64,000 bases of DNA from Mycobacterium senriense (GCF_019668465.1 NZ_AP024828.1:3782001-3846000); one strand, 5' to 3'; numbered from the stretch's first letter, positions 27,756-38,312 are shown. The notes: generated by a model from the letters alone, not told the origin. Translations and numbers: made by a program.

Positions 27756-30700
27756 CTAGTAGACGTCGCGGTGGTAGCGCTTGTCGGCGCTCAACGACTG
27801 GACGTAATCCCTGGCCGCGTCCGGGTCGAGCTTGCCGAATTCGGCCGCGATCTCGCAGAGCGCCCGGTCGACGTCCTTGGCCATGGGATCGGCGGTGCCG
27901 CAGACGTACAGCTGGGCGCCGTCCTGCAGCCAGCTCCACAGCTGCGCCCCGCGGTTGCGCATCAGATGCTGCACGTAAACCTTCTGCTGCTGGTCACGGG
28001 AGAACGCCAGGTCCAACTCGGTGAGGAACCCGTCGTCACGCATCTGCTCGAGCTCGTCGCGGTAGTAGAAGTCGGTGGCGGCGTGCTGCTCGCCGAAGAA
28101 CAGCCAGTTGGGTCCGGTGTGGCCGAGCGCGCGCCGTTCCTGCAGAAAGCCGCGGAAGGGCGCGATACCGGTGCCGGGCCCGATCATGATCATCGGCGTG
28201 TCCGAGTCACTCGGCGGCCGGAAGTTGCTCGACTGCTGCAGATAGACGGCGACGCGATCGCCGGGGGAGCGGTCGGCCAGGTAGGTCGAACACACCCCAC
28301 GGCGCGGCACGCCCTGGAAGTTGAAGCGCACCGGAGAGACCGTCAGGTGAACTTCCCCCGGACACGCTTTGGGGCTCGACGATATCGAGTAGAGCCGCGG
28401 CTGAAGGCGCTTGAGGACGCGCAGCCACTCGTGGGCCGACGCGGACACCGGCAGCTTCGACAGCAGGTCGATGGACTGGCGTCCCCACGTCCAATCCGCC
28501 AGTGCGCGCTTGTTTTCCGGCTTTAGCAGCTCGGCGAGCGTCGAGTCACCGGTGCGCTCCTGGACGAACCGCACCAGGTCCCGGCTGATGTGGGCGATCT
28601 CGATGCGCTCGGTGAGCGCGGAGCGCAACGACATCAGGCCGTGCTCGCCGACCTCGACCGGGGTCTGGCCGTTCAGTCCGGTCACCGACAGCCATTCGTC
28701 GACCAACTCGTCGCTGTTGCGCGGCCACACGCCGAGCGCGTCGCCGGCCTCGTAGGTCACGGATTCCTCCGGCAGGTCGAACACCAAGTGCCGCACGTCT
28801 TTTGTCGATTCCGGCTGACTCAACACGGTGTTGCGGACCATGCCGGTGATCAGCGGGTGCTTCTTGCTGTAGGCGCTCGTCGCGTGGCCATTGGAGCGGG
28901 ACGGTGCCGCTACAGGGGCGGTGCGGGCCTTCGCCACCGCGGCTCCGTCGCCGCCGACGGCCGTGGGCGTCTTGGTCAGCGCGTCGATGACGTCGCCCAG
29001 CCACTTCGCCGCGGTGTCGTCGTAGTCGGGTTCGCAGTCCACCCGATCGGCGATGCGGCTCGCCCCCAGCTCCGCCAGCCGCGCGTCCAGATTGCGGCCG
29101 TGACCGCAGAAATCGTCGTAATTGGAGTCGCCCAGCGCGAGCACGGCGTAGCGGGTGTCGGTGAATCGCGGCGCACCCTCGCCGGTCAGTGCCCGCCAGA
29201 GGCCGGCGCCGTTGTCGGGCGCTTCGCCGTCACCGGTGGTGCTGGTGACCAACAACAGTTCCTTCGTCGTCGCCAACTCGGCCGCAGGGAAGTCGTCCAT
29301 GCTCCGCAGCGTGACCGGAAGTTCGGCGGCACCCAATTGTGCGGCGATCTCGGCGGCGAGTTCCTCTGCGTTCCCGGTCTGCGATGCCCATAGCACCACG
29401 ATGGGAGCGCGCTCGGCCGCGGGTTTCGCATCAGCCGGGGCGGCGGGCGGTTGCTGAGCGGCCTGCTGCGGCGTCGGTTGGGCCCCCTCGGGCAGCGCGA
29501 CCGGCTGGGGCCCATCGATGCGCGAGAACAGCCCCGCCAGAAGGCCATCCACCCAGAGCCGGGTGCTGGAATCGAACGGCGCGCTCAGCGGCAGGGTGGG
29601 CACCCCGCCGGCGCGGCGTCCCGCGTCCGAGCGAAGCCCGGACAGCATCCCGGCCAGGTAGGAGCGGCCGAGCTCGGTGAATTCAGGCGTGGGTTGTGTT
29701 GCCACACCCAGCAATTCGCCGAGGGCGTCGACTTGTGACACGCTGATTTCTCGTACCTCCGTGGGCGCGGGTTCTGGTGTGTCGGTGGGCGCCGGCGTCT
29801 CGGTTCCCGAAACGGGTTGATAAACGGCGATCTTCGTCAGCGTGACGGCGCACACCTTGAATTCCGGCTGGTTCGAGATCGGGTCGACCGCATCGTTGGT
29901 GACGGCGTTGATAGACAGGTATTCCCCGAAAGCGTCGTTCCAGTGGAAGGGCGCGAAGCAGTTACCGGGCCGCACCCGGTCGCTGACGACGGCGGGCAGC
30001 ACGGCACGGCCTCGGCGGGAAGCGATTTCGATCTGATCGTCGTCGGCGATCTGCAGGCGCGCGGCGTCGTCGGGGTGGATCTCGACGAATGGCCCGGGGT
30101 TGAGCTTGTTGAGTTTGGCGACCTTGCCGGTCTTGGTCATGGTGTGCCATTGGTGCGGCAGGCGACCGGTGTTCAGCAGGAACGGGTAGTCGTCGTCGGG
30201 CATTTCCTCGGGCATCAGGTGCGGGCGGGCGAAGAACACCGCGCGACCCGTCGCCGTGGGAAAGGCCAACCGCGGTACGCTGCCGTCCTCGCGGACGAAC
30301 TGCGTCTGGCTGACGCCGTCGTTGAGATAGCGGATCGGGTTGCGGTCACCGTCGCCCTCCGGTGGGCACGGCCACTGCAGCGGGCTCTGACGCAACCGCT
30401 CGTAGCTGACGCCACGCAGGTCATAACCGGTCTTCGGGTTCGAGAACCGCTTGATCTCTTCGAAAACTTCCTCGGCGGAGTCGTAGCTGAACGCCTCCGA
30501 AAAGCCCATCTCGCAGGCGATCCGGGCGATGATCTGCCAGTCGGGCAGGGCGTGGCCCGGCGCCTGGACCGCGGGCTGGAACAATGTCATGTTGCGCTCG
30601 GAATTGACCATCACCCCTTCGGACTCCGTCCACAGGGTCGCCGGCAACAACACGTCGGCGTATTCGTTGGTCTCGGTATCGAAAAACGCGTCCTGGGCCA

Positions 30701-32012
30701 TCACCAATTCGGCGCGCTCCAGTCCGGCCAGCACCGTCTTTCGGTTGGCAACGGAGGCAACGGGATTGGTGCAGATGATCCAGCAGGCCTTGATCTGGCC
30801 GTCGGCCATCCGGGAGAACATGTCGATGGTCCCGCTGCCCACCTCGGTGCGCAGGGTGCCGCGGGGAATGCCCCACAGGTTTTCCACGAATTCGCGGTCG
30901 TCGTCGGATGCCACCGAACGCTGACCCGGCAATCCCGGACCCATGTAACCCATCTCGCGACCGCCCATCGCGTTGGGTTGTCCGGTGAGGGAGAAGGGGC
31001 CGCTGCCCGGCTTGCAGATCGCCCCGGTGGCCAGGTGCAGGTTGCAGATGGCGTTGGTGTTCCAGGTGCCGTGGGTGCTCTGGTTGAGGCCCATCGTCCA
31101 GCAGCTCATGAAATTCTCGGCCTCGCCAATCATTTGAGCCGCCGCGCGGATGTCCTCTTCGGGGATGCCGGTCGCCGCGCTGACCATGTCGGGGGTGTAC
31201 TGCTCCAGGAAACTGGGCATCACCTCCCAGCCTTCGGTGAATTCGGCGATGAAATGGGCGTCGGTGTGGCCGTTTTCGACGATCAGGTGCAGCAGTCCAT
31301 TGAGCAGTGCCAGATCCGATCCCGGCGCGATCTGAAGGAACAGATCGGCCTTATCGGCGGTCGCGGTGCGGCGCGGGTCGACGACGATCAGCTTTGCGCC
31401 GGCCTTGACCCGGTCCATCATGCGAAGGAACAGGATGGGATGGCAGTCGGCCATGTTGGCGCCGATCACGAAAAAGACGTCGGCACGCTCGAAGTCCTGG
31501 TAGGACCCGGGCGGTCCGTCGGCGCCCAGTGAGAGCTTGTAACCGGACCCCGCGCTGGCCATGCACAGACGCGAATTCGACTCGATCTGGTCGGTGCCGA
31601 TGAAGCCCTTGGCCAGCTTGTTCGCCAGGTACTGCGCCTCGATGGACATCTGGCCGGACACGTACATCGCGAAGGCGTCCGCGCCGTGTTGATCGATGAT
31701 CGCCCGTAACCGTTTCGCACACTGGGTGATCGCCCGGTCCATGTAGATGGGCTCGAGTGGTTCACCCCGGTCGGCCCGCGCATGCGCCGATTCCATCCGG
31801 CCCGGCGCGCCGAGCATGTCCGCGGTGGTGGCGCCCTTGGTGCACAACCGGCCGAAATTCGCCGGATGTTCCTTGTTCCCAACCGACTTGGCGACGTGAT
31901 CGCGGCCCGTTTTCGGGTCCGTTGTGATCTGCAACACCATGCCGCAGCCGACGCCGCAGTAAGCGCACATGGTGTTCACGGCGTTCTCACGCGCCATGGA
32001 CTCCCTTGCCAC
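27756..32012 (-). CDS. Assimilatory nitrate reductase fused to a sulfite-reductase-type flavoprotein
   Basis: A 1418-residue cytoplasmic fusion. The N-terminal part is a molybdopterin (bis-MGD) nitrate reductase of the NarB/NasA type, with the 4Fe-4S ligands C16, C19, C23 and C57 (CAYCGVGC and RLCTKG), and a C-terminal molybdopterin-dinucleotide domain to about residue 720. A Pro/Thr linker leads to a flavodoxin domain (about 870-1010, [19 protein letters not shown]) and a CysJ-like FAD/NADPH reductase module (about 1060-1418; [22 protein letters not shown]). It could therefore reduce nitrate to nitrite with NADPH in one chain. Two ATG codons (32012, 31997) are possible starts. No nitrite reductase or nitrate transporter gene is adjacent. 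Confidence 0.93.
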   Translation of the reverse strand: MARESMARENAVNTMCAYCGVGCGMVLQITTDPKTGRDHVAKSVGNKEHPANFGRLCTKGATTADMLGAPGRMESAHARADRGEPLEPIYMDRAITQCAKRLRAIIDQHGADAFAMYVSGQMSIEAQYLANKLAKGFIGTDQIESNSRLCMASAGSGYKLSLGADGPPGSYQDFERADVFFVIGANMADCHPILFLRMMDRVKAGAKLIVVDPRRTATADKADLFLQIAPGSDLALLNGLLHLIVENGHTDAHFIAEFTEGWEVMPSFLEQYTPDMVSAATGIPEEDIRAAAQMIGEAENFMSCWTMGLNQSTHGTWNTNAICNLHLATGAICKPGSGPFSLTGQPNAMGGREMGYMGPGLPGQRSVASDDDREFVENLWGIPRGTLRTEVGSGTIDMFSRMADGQIKACWIICTNPVASVANRKTVLAGLERAELVMAQDAFFDTETNEYADVLLPATLWTESEGVMVNSERNMTLFQPAVQAPGHALPDWQIIARIACEMGFSEAFSYDSAEEVFEEIKRFSNPKTGYDLRGVSYERLRQSPLQWPCPPEGDGDRNPIRYLNDGVSQTQFVREDGSVPRLAFPTATGRAVFFARPHLMPEEMPDDDYPFLLNTGRLPHQWHTMTKTGKVAKLNKLNPGPFVEIHPDDAARLQIADDDQIEIASRRGRAVLPAVVSDRVRPGNCFAPFHWNDAFGEYLSINAVTNDAVDPISNQPEFKVCAVTLTKIAVYQPVSGTETPAPTDTPEPAPTEVREISVSQVDALGELLGVATQPTPEFTELGRSYLAGMLSGLRSDAGRRAGGVPTLPLSAPFDSSTRLWVDGLLAGLFSRIDGPQPVALPEGAQPTPQQAAQQPPAAPADAKPAAERAPIVVLWASQTGNAEELAAEIAAQLGAAELPVTLRSMDDFPAAELATTKELLLVTSTTGDGEAPDNGAGLWRALTGEGAPRFTDTRYAVLALGDSNYDDFCGHGRNLDARLAELGASRIADRVDCEPDYDDTAAKWLGDVIDALTKTPTAVGGDGAAVAKARTAPVAAPSRSNGHATSAYSKKHPLITGMVRNTVLSQPESTKDVRHLVFDLPEESVTYEAGDALGVWPRNSDELVDEWLSVTGLNGQTPVEVGEHGLMSLRSALTERIEIAHISRDLVRFVQERTGDSTLAELLKPENKRALADWTWGRQSIDLLSKLPVSASAHEWLRVLKRLQPRLYSISSSPKACPGEVHLTVSPVRFNFQGVPRRGVCSTYLADRSPGDRVAVYLQQSSNFRPPSDSDTPMIMIGPGTGIAPFRGFLQERRALGHTGPNWLFFGEQHAATDFYYRDELEQMRDDGFLTELDLAFSRDQQQKVYVQHLMRNRGAQLWSWLQDGAQLYVCGTADPMAKDVDRALCEIAAEFGKLDPDAARDYVQSLSADKRYHRDVY

Positions 32013-32101
32013 GCTTACGTCCCTCCGTCGAGTGCGTACGGGTTAGCTCCGTATCGGGTGAGTTCATTGTGGAGCAGGCATGTTTCGGCATCGCTGCTCG
32101 A

Positions 32102-32167
32102 AATTTCCCCCGGTTTACTTCTTCCTCTCAACGGCCAACGGGCCGTTGTGAAACCGCTGGGGGAATT
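32102..32167. promoter_or_regulatory. Nested inverted repeat upstream of the nitrate reductase gene
   Basis: An inner perfect 8-bp stem, CAACGGCC (32129-32136), loop AACG, GGCCGTTG (32141-32148), sits inside an outer imperfect stem: AATT, CCCCC and GGT (32102-32114) against ACC, GGGGG and AATT (32153-32167). It lies 90-155 bp upstream of the reductase start and 145-210 bp upstream of lppP. It could be a regulator site in the divergent promoter or a leader RNA structure. The remaining 32013-32311 contains no gene. Confidence 0.5.
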
Positions 32168-32311
32168 CACGGCTCAGGATCGCGTTAGCGCAGGTCACCG
32201 CTGACCGCCCGCCCCGCTCGAGGTTACGCAGCGCGAGCCTCGAAACGCTTCTCAGAACGGGGTTTTTGACCAAACCGGCGGGACATTCACAGTCTTCGCT
32301 AAGCTCACCGC

Positions 32312-32794
32312 GTGCGTCAGCTCATTGTGATCTTTCTGGTTTTGCTGGCCTCCGGCTGCGGCTGGAAGCCGACCGCGCCACCGCAGGCACGACCCGACAC
32401 CTGCAAGGACTCCGACGGGCCCACGGCCGACACCGTGCGCCGGGCGATCACCGCGGTTCCCATCGCCATCCCCGGCACCATCTGGGTCGAGATGGGGCGG
32501 GGGCACACGCGAAACTGCCGGTTGCACTGGGTGCAGATCATCCCGACGATCGCCAGCGAATCAAGTCCGCAACAACTGCTGTTCTTCGACCACAACACGC
32601 CGCTCGGCAGCCCCACCTCCAACCCGAAGCCGTATATAACCGTGCTACCGCCCTCGGATGACACCGTCACCGTTCAATACCAGTGGCAGAAGGGAAACGA
32701 TCAGCTGTGCTGTCCCACCGGGATCGGAACGGTGAAGTTCCGGATCGGCCCGGACGGCAAGCTGCAGACCCTTGGCAAGGTCCCGAATCAATAA
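32312..32794 (+). CDS. lppP: Lipoprotein LppP
   Basis: Exported lipoprotein of 160 residues. The signal peptide is MRQLIVIFLVLLASGC with lipidated Cys16. The mature part follows the LppP/LprE (Lipoprotein_21) family: DTCKDSDGPTADTVRRAI, GHTRNCRLHWVQIIPTIA, PQQLLFFDHNTPLG and a C-terminal CCPTGIGTVKFRI. Several cysteines suggest disulphides. The match to M. tuberculosis LppP (Rv2330c) is strong. Function unknown. GTG start at 32312; it diverges from the nitrate reductase gene. Confidence 0.92.
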   Translation: MRQLIVIFLVLLASGCGWKPTAPPQARPDTCKDSDGPTADTVRRAITAVPIAIPGTIWVEMGRGHTRNCRLHWVQIIPTIASESSPQQLLFFDHNTPLGSPTSNPKPYITVLPPSDDTVTVQYQWQKGNDQLCCPTGIGTVKFRIGPDGKLQTLGKVPNQ

Positions 32795-32806
32795 CGTTCC
32801 ACGCCA

Positions 32807-33163
32807 ATGACTTCCCTGCACACCCAAGGCTTCGCAGGAGAACCAATCGCGTTGTGTAACAGTCTGATCACGCCAGCGCGGCCGCACGACTCTGGCCACG
32901 GTGGCCGCGTCACGCTCACCGTGCTGGCCGGAATGATCGCAGCCGGCGGGTTCCTGGTCGCTGTGAGCCTCCACGACGACCTGATCAACCTGGCACTGCG
33001 CGAGTCCTACACCATCACCGGCACCGAGACGCCGGCCTCCTGGGCGTTCATGAGCTGCTACGTCGCCGCGGCGCTGTTGACCTGGGCGAGGTACGTGCGG
33101 CCGCAACGCCCCGCCGGGGCGCCGGACCTGGAGGCGATCGCCGAACAGCCCGTCAGCTCGTGA
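32807..33163 (+). CDS. Small hypothetical membrane protein
   Basis: A 118-residue frame starting 12 bp after lppP. It has two hydrophobic segments (VTLTVLAGMIAAGGFLVAVSL and ASWAFMSCYVAAALLTWARYV) and a short acidic C-terminus, suggesting a two-pass membrane protein. The first 34 residues are less convincing and there is no good ribosome-binding site at 32807, so the true start may differ. It overlaps the convergent acyl-CoA oxidase gene by 11 bp. No family recognised. Confidence 0.55.
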   Translation: MTSLHTQGFAGEPIALCNSLITPARPHDSGHGGRVTLTVLAGMIAAGGFLVAVSLHDDLINLALRESYTITGTETPASWAFMSCYVAAALLTWARYVRPQRPAGAPDLEAIAEQPVSS

Positions 33164-35105
33164 GTGCCTCGGACAAGTTCTCCGGGTGCAGCATCTCGAC
33201 GTAACGCAGCCGCTCCGGGACGCCGAACCCGTCGACGATGGTCTCGGCGTGCGGTCGCAGCGCGCGACACCGGTCGTTGATGCCGCGGGTGACGGCCTTG
33301 GCGCGTTCGGTGGACAGGTAGCGGTGCTCGATGTACCAGGCCTTGTCGTCCTCGATCACCGAAAGCGCGTACAGGTCGCACAGGATGCCGAGTAGTTCGC
33401 GGGCCTGCTCGTCCGGGCAGGCGTCGATCCCGGCGACGAACGCCTCCAGGATGACTCGGTCGATGTGCGCGCTGGCCGCATGCAGCACGTGGTCCTGCAC
33501 CGAGTTGAACGCGTCGAATGCCGACATCTCTTTGGATTTGGCCTGCAGCCGGCGGGCCACGGATGCCAGCAGATATTCCTCGCGGTCCTCGAACATCTTG
33601 ATCTGGGTACCGCGGTTGAACAGGCTGCCCTCTTCTTCGCTGTCCTGCCGGGCATCCACGATCGTTTGGATAATCGTTTCTGCCGCAGTGCGTTTGACGA
33701 CGCGTTCACCGACGGTGTTGGCGGCGAAGCGAACCCATTCGACCGGGCTCATGCTCTTGATGTCGTCGGCGTAGGCCGTCAGCAGCTCCTTGGCCACCAG
33801 CTGGGTCAGCACGTGGTTGTCGCCCTCGAACGTGGTGAAGACGTCGGTGTCACCCCGTAGCCCGATCAGCCGGTTCTCGGCCATGTAGCCGGCGCCGCCG
33901 CACGCCTCGCGGGACTCCTGGATCGCGCGGCTGGCGTGCCAGGTGTTGGCGGCCTTCAGCCCGGCGGCACGCGCTTCCAGTTCGCGCTGCTCGTCGGCGT
34001 CGGGGGCGTCCGCGCTCTGCACGTCGTGACACTTGCCGACCAGCTCGTTCTGGGCGAACTGCAGCGCGTATGACTTCGCGATCAACGGAAACAGTCGCCG
34101 CTGGTGCACCAGGTAATCCATGATCAGCACCTCGGAATCCTCATTGGGTGCGCTGAACTGCCTGCGCTGCAACGCATATCGGGTGGCGATGTCCAAGGCC
34201 ACCCGGCCGGCGGCGCCGGCGCTGCCGCCCACGGTGATCCGGCCGCGGACCAGGGTGCCCAGCATGGTGAAGAACCGGCGGTTGGGGTTCTCGATCGGCG
34301 AACTGTACGTGCCGTCGGCCGCGACGTCGCCGTACTTGTTCAGCAGGTTGACCCGCGGGACGCGGACATGGTCGAACACGATGCGCCCATTGTCGACGCC
34401 GGGCAGCCCGCCCTTGTATTCGCAGTCCGACGTGGTGACGCCGGGCAGGTCGTTGCCGTCCTCGTCGCGGATCGGGACCAGGACGCAGTGCACACCGTGA
34501 TTGACCGGCTTGCCGTCCTCGGTGGTGATCAGTTGCGCGAAAACTGCTGCCATGGTTGCGGTTTCGGCGGCACCGCCGATGTAATCCTTGCGGGCGGACG
34601 GGGTGGGGGAGTCGATGACGAACTCTTGGGTCTCAGGGTCGTAGGTCGCCGTGGTCTCCAACGACTGCACGTCGCTGCCGTGTCCGGTCTCGGTCATCGC
34701 GAAACAGCCACGCAACTCCAGGCTGATGATGTTGGGCACGTAGATCTCGTGGTGGCGCTCCGTGCCCAGGTTCTCCACGGCCCCGCCGAACAGCCCCCAC
34801 TGCACGCCGGCCTTCACCATCAGCGACAGGTCCGACATCGCCAGCATCTCGATCATCGTGATCGCCGCACCGACGTCGCCGGTCCCGCCGTGCTCCTTCT
34901 TGAAACTGTCGGCGGCCGCGCCGAACGCCGCCATGATTCGCATCTGCTCAGCCACCTTGGTGCGGGCGATGATGGTGTTCGGGGTGTAGTGCGGGCGGAA
35001 GAGATCCTCGGTGAGTGTGTCCCGCATCCGGTTTCTGACATCGCGCCAGCGCCCGTCCAAGGCGTTGCGTAGATGATCGGCAGTGGTAGTCGTTTCAGGC
35101 GCCAT
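33153..35105 (-). CDS. Acyl-CoA oxidase/dehydrogenase family protein
   Basis: A 650-residue flavoprotein of the acyl-CoA oxidase-like branch (longer than the usual 380-400-residue FadE). The FAD/substrate region contains FAMTETGHGSDVQSLETTATYD; the C-terminal catalytic domain has SREACGGAGYMAENRLIGLRGDTDVFTTFEGDNHVLTQLVAKELL, typical of acyl-CoA oxidases. It is expected to oxidise an acyl-CoA to the trans-2-enoyl-CoA; whether O2 or ETF accepts electrons cannot be told. ATG 35105 (MAPETTTT) is chosen over 35144, whose extra residues look random. Confidence 0.88.
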   Translation of the reverse strand: MAPETTTTADHLRNALDGRWRDVRNRMRDTLTEDLFRPHYTPNTIIARTKVAEQMRIMAAFGAAADSFKKEHGGTGDVGAAITMIEMLAMSDLSLMVKAGVQWGLFGGAVENLGTERHHEIYVPNIISLELRGCFAMTETGHGSDVQSLETTATYDPETQEFVIDSPTPSARKDYIGGAAETATMAAVFAQLITTEDGKPVNHGVHCVLVPIRDEDGNDLPGVTTSDCEYKGGLPGVDNGRIVFDHVRVPRVNLLNKYGDVAADGTYSSPIENPNRRFFTMLGTLVRGRITVGGSAGAAGRVALDIATRYALQRRQFSAPNEDSEVLIMDYLVHQRRLFPLIAKSYALQFAQNELVGKCHDVQSADAPDADEQRELEARAAGLKAANTWHASRAIQESREACGGAGYMAENRLIGLRGDTDVFTTFEGDNHVLTQLVAKELLTAYADDIKSMSPVEWVRFAANTVGERVVKRTAAETIIQTIVDARQDSEEEGSLFNRGTQIKMFEDREEYLLASVARRLQAKSKEMSAFDAFNSVQDHVLHAASAHIDRVILEAFVAGIDACPDEQARELLGILCDLYALSVIEDDKAWYIEHRYLSTERAKAVTRGINDRCRALRPHAETIVDGFGVPERLRYVEMLHPENLSEALTS

Positions 35106-35207
35106 AAGCCGACAGTAATGGGCGGTTCGCGTCGCGGCGAACATCGACGACAGTTCATGTCGCCGAACGGAACTTCCCGGCGGTCGCGAGCCGACGGCGC
35201 CGGAAAC

Positions 35208-37667
35208 TCAGCGCTCGGGATGAGGGGCTTGCGGCTCGGGATCGGGAAAAGGGCCGCGACTTTGGCCGAGGGGCGACCGCAGCCGATAAAGCGTGAACCC
35301 GGCCGCGATGACGCCGAACAACACCAGCATCCCCATGTCGAACACCCACCAGCCGCTGTAGTGGGTCCAGGTGACGGCGTTGGCGGCCAGCGAGTCGACC
35401 CTGCGCAGATTCGCGGTGGACGCCGCGGCCGCGAACCCCCACTGGGCCGGGACGAACCAGCTGATCTGCTGTAAGCCCAGCACGCTTACCAGCTGCACCA
35501 GGCTGCCGTTGAACAGCGCGGACGCCAGGATCACCGGGATTACCAGCGGCAGAACCTCCCGCAGCGACTTGCCCAGTGACGACAGCGCGAGGCCGATGAT
35601 CGCGGAGACGATCGCCGTGACCGCCACGCTCACGTAGAGCTCGACCGTGGCGTTGTGCAGCAGGACGGCGCTGCGTCCCGGCTCGCCCTTGACCGCGATG
35701 ACGATCGCGAACACGACGGCCGTCCAGATGGCTGCAGTCAGGCCGTAGACGGTGAGCTTGGCGGTCAGGTAGGCCGGCGCCGACAAGCCGACCTCTTGCT
35801 CGCGGCGGAAGACGTGACGCTCGCACACCACCGCGCGGATGGTCAGCGCCGTGCCGATGATCACCGCGGCGATGTTGAGGGCGGCCAGGATCTCGATGGC
35901 TTCGTGCGGGTTGGTGCTGCCCGGGTCGGGCCGCGTCAGGCCGGAATCACCCGGGATCAGCAACGCGAACCCCGCCAGCACGAACGGCAGGATCACCAGG
36001 AACGCACAGTAGATGCGATCGCCGAGCAGCATGCGAACCTCGCGCCGGGCCAGCAACCGGATCTGCCGGTTCCTGGACCGCCCGGGTGGCGGCGGAGCCG
36101 CTGCCGCGACTTCGGGTGGGGTGGTCGGTGCCGCTGTCTGCGGCCGCACCCGGAAGGCGCGATGGGCCCCCTCGGGGTCCTCGCCGACCTGCGCGAGCAC
36201 CCTCGACCAGTCGTTGGTGCCCATCGCGGACTCGACCTGCAGGGGCGTTCCCAGGTAGGCGACTTTGCCCGTTGTGGTGAGCACCAACACGTGGTCGCAC
36301 GCGTTGACGTCGGTGAGCGACCCGTGCGCCGAAATCGCGACCACGACGACGCAGCCGAGGTTGGCCTGGTGCCGCAGCATCGCCATGACGTGCCGCTGCT
36401 GCGCTGCATCCAGTCCGGCGGTGGGTTCGTCGACCACGAGCAGGCTTGGCCGGCTGACGAGCTCGACAGCCAGGGCGGCGCACCGGCGCGCCTCGGGTGA
36501 GAGGTTGCGGATTCTGGTGTCCCGGTGCGGCGTCAGCTCGAGTTCGTCGAGAACCTGGCTGACCACCCGCTCCCGCTGCTCGGCCGTGGTGTCCGGTGGC
36601 AGCCGGAGTTCGGCGGCGTACTCCACCACCTTTGCGACGGTGAGCTGCCGGTGCAGGCGGTCGTCGCGCGGGACCACACCGATGCGGGTGCGCATGAACT
36701 CCGGCTCGGCGTGGACGTCGTGTCCGTCGACGATGACGCGCCCGGCGCTCAGTTCTCTGGTGCCGGCCAGCAGCGCGAGCAGCGCGGAATTGCGTGCGGC
36801 CGACGGCCCGATGACCGCGGTCATGGTGCCGGGACGCGCAGTGAACGAGATGCCCGACAGGGTCTCGCGACCATCGACCGCCAGCCCCAGCTGGTAGGCC
36901 GTCACGCCGCTGGTGCGCGACGCGGTTAGCAGCGGCAGCCGAAAGGTGGAGTTGGGTTCCTCGGTGCGAAAGGAGGGGCGCTGGACGCGCAGCTTGCTGG
37001 TCACCATCCGCTCGATCAGGCTCGGGCCCTTGTGCTGCTCGGGCTCCGCGGCGGGCGGGGGGACCGGCGGAGCCGGCGGTGCCGCGGGCGGGGGAGCCCC
37101 GCCGGGCGGCGGTGGTGGCGGTGGGCTGGGCTGGGTAGGCCGCTGGGCGGTGGGCGGTGGGGGCGGGACCACGCGCATCCGCTGGGTGGCGCTCTGCGTC
37201 GGATCCCGCGGGTCGGGCTCGCTTGGACGACCGCCCGGCGGCGGCGCGCCCGGCGGAACCGAAGGCGCCTGGGGTGGATACGCCGGGCCGGCGGGCGGGG
37301 GAGGTCCGGGCGGTGCGGCCGAGCGTGCGGTTTGAAAGACGAGGCGCGGACCGTGCTGGGGATCGCCGATAGCGATCCCCAGACCGTCGCGGATCTCGAC
37401 GGTCGCCACCCGGGATCCGTTGACGAAGATGCCGCGGCGGCTCAGATCGATGGCCACCCATTGCGTTCCCGTGAACCGCAGGATCACGTCCACCCGGGGC
37501 GGCCGCGGGTGCTGGGAAGGCTGGCCGAGACGCTCCAGGGGAATGTCACAACCCGGGCCGTAGCCCGCGAGCACGTCGCGGCCTGGGGTAAAGACATACT
37601 TCGCCGGTCCGGCCCATACGGTCAGCGAGGCCGGAAGGGCCGAAGCCTCGGTCGGCATGGCCGCCAC
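35208..37667 (-). CDS. FHA-ABC membrane protein with degenerate nucleotide-binding site
   Basis: An 819-residue protein with the layout of Rv1747: an FHA-like domain (about 13-110), a Pro-rich linker (about 113-210), an ABC ATPase domain (about 250-470) and an ABC-2-type membrane domain with about six helices (about 530-790). The ATPase is abnormal: the Walker A motif reads GPSAARNSAL instead of GPSGAGKST, losing the essential lysine, and the signature reads NLSPEARR instead of LSGGQ. Walker B (LLVVDEPTAGLD) is kept. The FHA phosphothreonine loop (SQHPRPPR where SRxH is expected) also looks altered. It probably cannot hydrolyse ATP by itself and may be a structural paralogue or partner of a functional FHA-ABC protein elsewhere. 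Confidence 0.85.
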   Translation of the reverse strand: MAAMPTEASALPASLTVWAGPAKYVFTPGRDVLAGYGPGCDIPLERLGQPSQHPRPPRVDVILRFTGTQWVAIDLSRRGIFVNGSRVATVEIRDGLGIAIGDPQHGPRLVFQTARSAAPPGPPPPAGPAYPPQAPSVPPGAPPPGGRPSEPDPRDPTQSATQRMRVVPPPPPTAQRPTQPSPPPPPPPGGAPPPAAPPAPPVPPPAAEPEQHKGPSLIERMVTSKLRVQRPSFRTEEPNSTFRLPLLTASRTSGVTAYQLGLAVDGRETLSGISFTARPGTMTAVIGPSAARNSALLALLAGTRELSAGRVIVDGHDVHAEPEFMRTRIGVVPRDDRLHRQLTVAKVVEYAAELRLPPDTTAEQRERVVSQVLDELELTPHRDTRIRNLSPEARRCAALAVELVSRPSLLVVDEPTAGLDAAQQRHVMAMLRHQANLGCVVVVAISAHGSLTDVNACDHVLVLTTTGKVAYLGTPLQVESAMGTNDWSRVLAQVGEDPEGAHRAFRVRPQTAAPTTPPEVAAAAPPPPGRSRNRQIRLLARREVRMLLGDRIYCAFLVILPFVLAGFALLIPGDSGLTRPDPGSTNPHEAIEILAALNIAAVIIGTALTIRAVVCERHVFRREQEVGLSAPAYLTAKLTVYGLTAAIWTAVVFAIVIAVKGEPGRSAVLLHNATVELYVSVAVTAIVSAIIGLALSSLGKSLREVLPLVIPVILASALFNGSLVQLVSVLGLQQISWFVPAQWGFAAAASTANLRRVDSLAANAVTWTHYSGWWVFDMGMLVLFGVIAAGFTLYRLRSPLGQSRGPFPDPEPQAPHPER

Positions 37668-37775
37668 CTTTCGTTCCGGTCAGCTCGATTCGGTCGCGCC
37701 GTCAGGACCGCCCGCTCTCCGGCGCCGATTAAGTGTCTACTCTTGCCCGCGGTCCAATCACCAGCGCCGCCCCGT

Positions 37776-38264
37776 TCAGAGCGTGCTGCGGCGGCCCGCA
37801 GCGGAGGTGGTGAGCGAGGCGTTGTCGAGCAGCCCACGTAACACCTCCACCGCTTGCACCAGAACCTGGCGGTCCGCGTCGTCGAGCAGCGCCAACTGCG
37901 GTTCGATCGCGGCGGCACGGTCGGCCCGAACCGCGTTGAGTGTGCGCCGGCCCTCGGCCGTGATGCGGATTCGGACCGCACGCGCGTCCCCCGGGTCCAC
38001 CATCCGGGTCACCAGGCCCGCCTCCTCGAGGCGGCGCACCTGCGTCGTCATCGTCGGTTGCGAACAGTGGTCGACCGCGGCCAGGTCGCCGATGCGGGCT
38101 TCGCCGTGAGCCTCGATGGTGGCCAGCAGCCTGGCCTGCGCCGCCGGCAAGGGCATCTGGATGCGCTGGGTGGCCATGCGGTTGAGCCGCGCGACCACGG
38201 CAAGCAGGTCAGCTCCCAAGCCCTGCGCTCCCTTGAGCTTTGCGGCGTCGACATCGTTGTCCAT
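37776..38264 (-). CDS. MarR-family transcriptional regulator (Rv2327-like)
   Basis: A 162-residue winged-helix regulator: LPAAQARLLATIEAHGEARIGDLAAVDHCSQPTMTTQVRRLEEAGLVTRMVDPGDARAVRIRITAEGRR is a complete MarR DNA-binding domain including the DxRxxRI wing. Flanking helices form the dimer interface. ATG 38264 gives the length of Rv2327. It diverges from the ECF-type transporter gene at 38313, as in M. tuberculosis, and is the likely controller of that promoter. Confidence 0.92.
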   Translation of the reverse strand: MDNDVDAAKLKGAQGLGADLLAVVARLNRMATQRIQMPLPAAQARLLATIEAHGEARIGDLAAVDHCSQPTMTTQVRRLEEAGLVTRMVDPGDARAVRIRITAEGRRTLNAVRADRAAAIEPQLALLDDADRQVLVQAVEVLRGLLDNASLTTSAAGRRSTL

Positions 38265-38279
38265 GTCTCCATGGTTGCA

Positions 38280-38290
38280 TAGCTTTGCTA
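38280..38290. promoter_or_regulatory. Candidate MarR operator
   Basis: TAGC-TTT-GCTA, a short perfect inverted repeat inside the 48-bp gap between the MarR gene start and the transporter start, 16 bp upstream of the MarR ATG. Position and symmetry fit autoregulation; the arms are only 4 bp, so this is weak. Confidence 0.3.
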
Positions 38291-38312
38291 AGCGAGGCCT
38301 AAAAGACGACGC

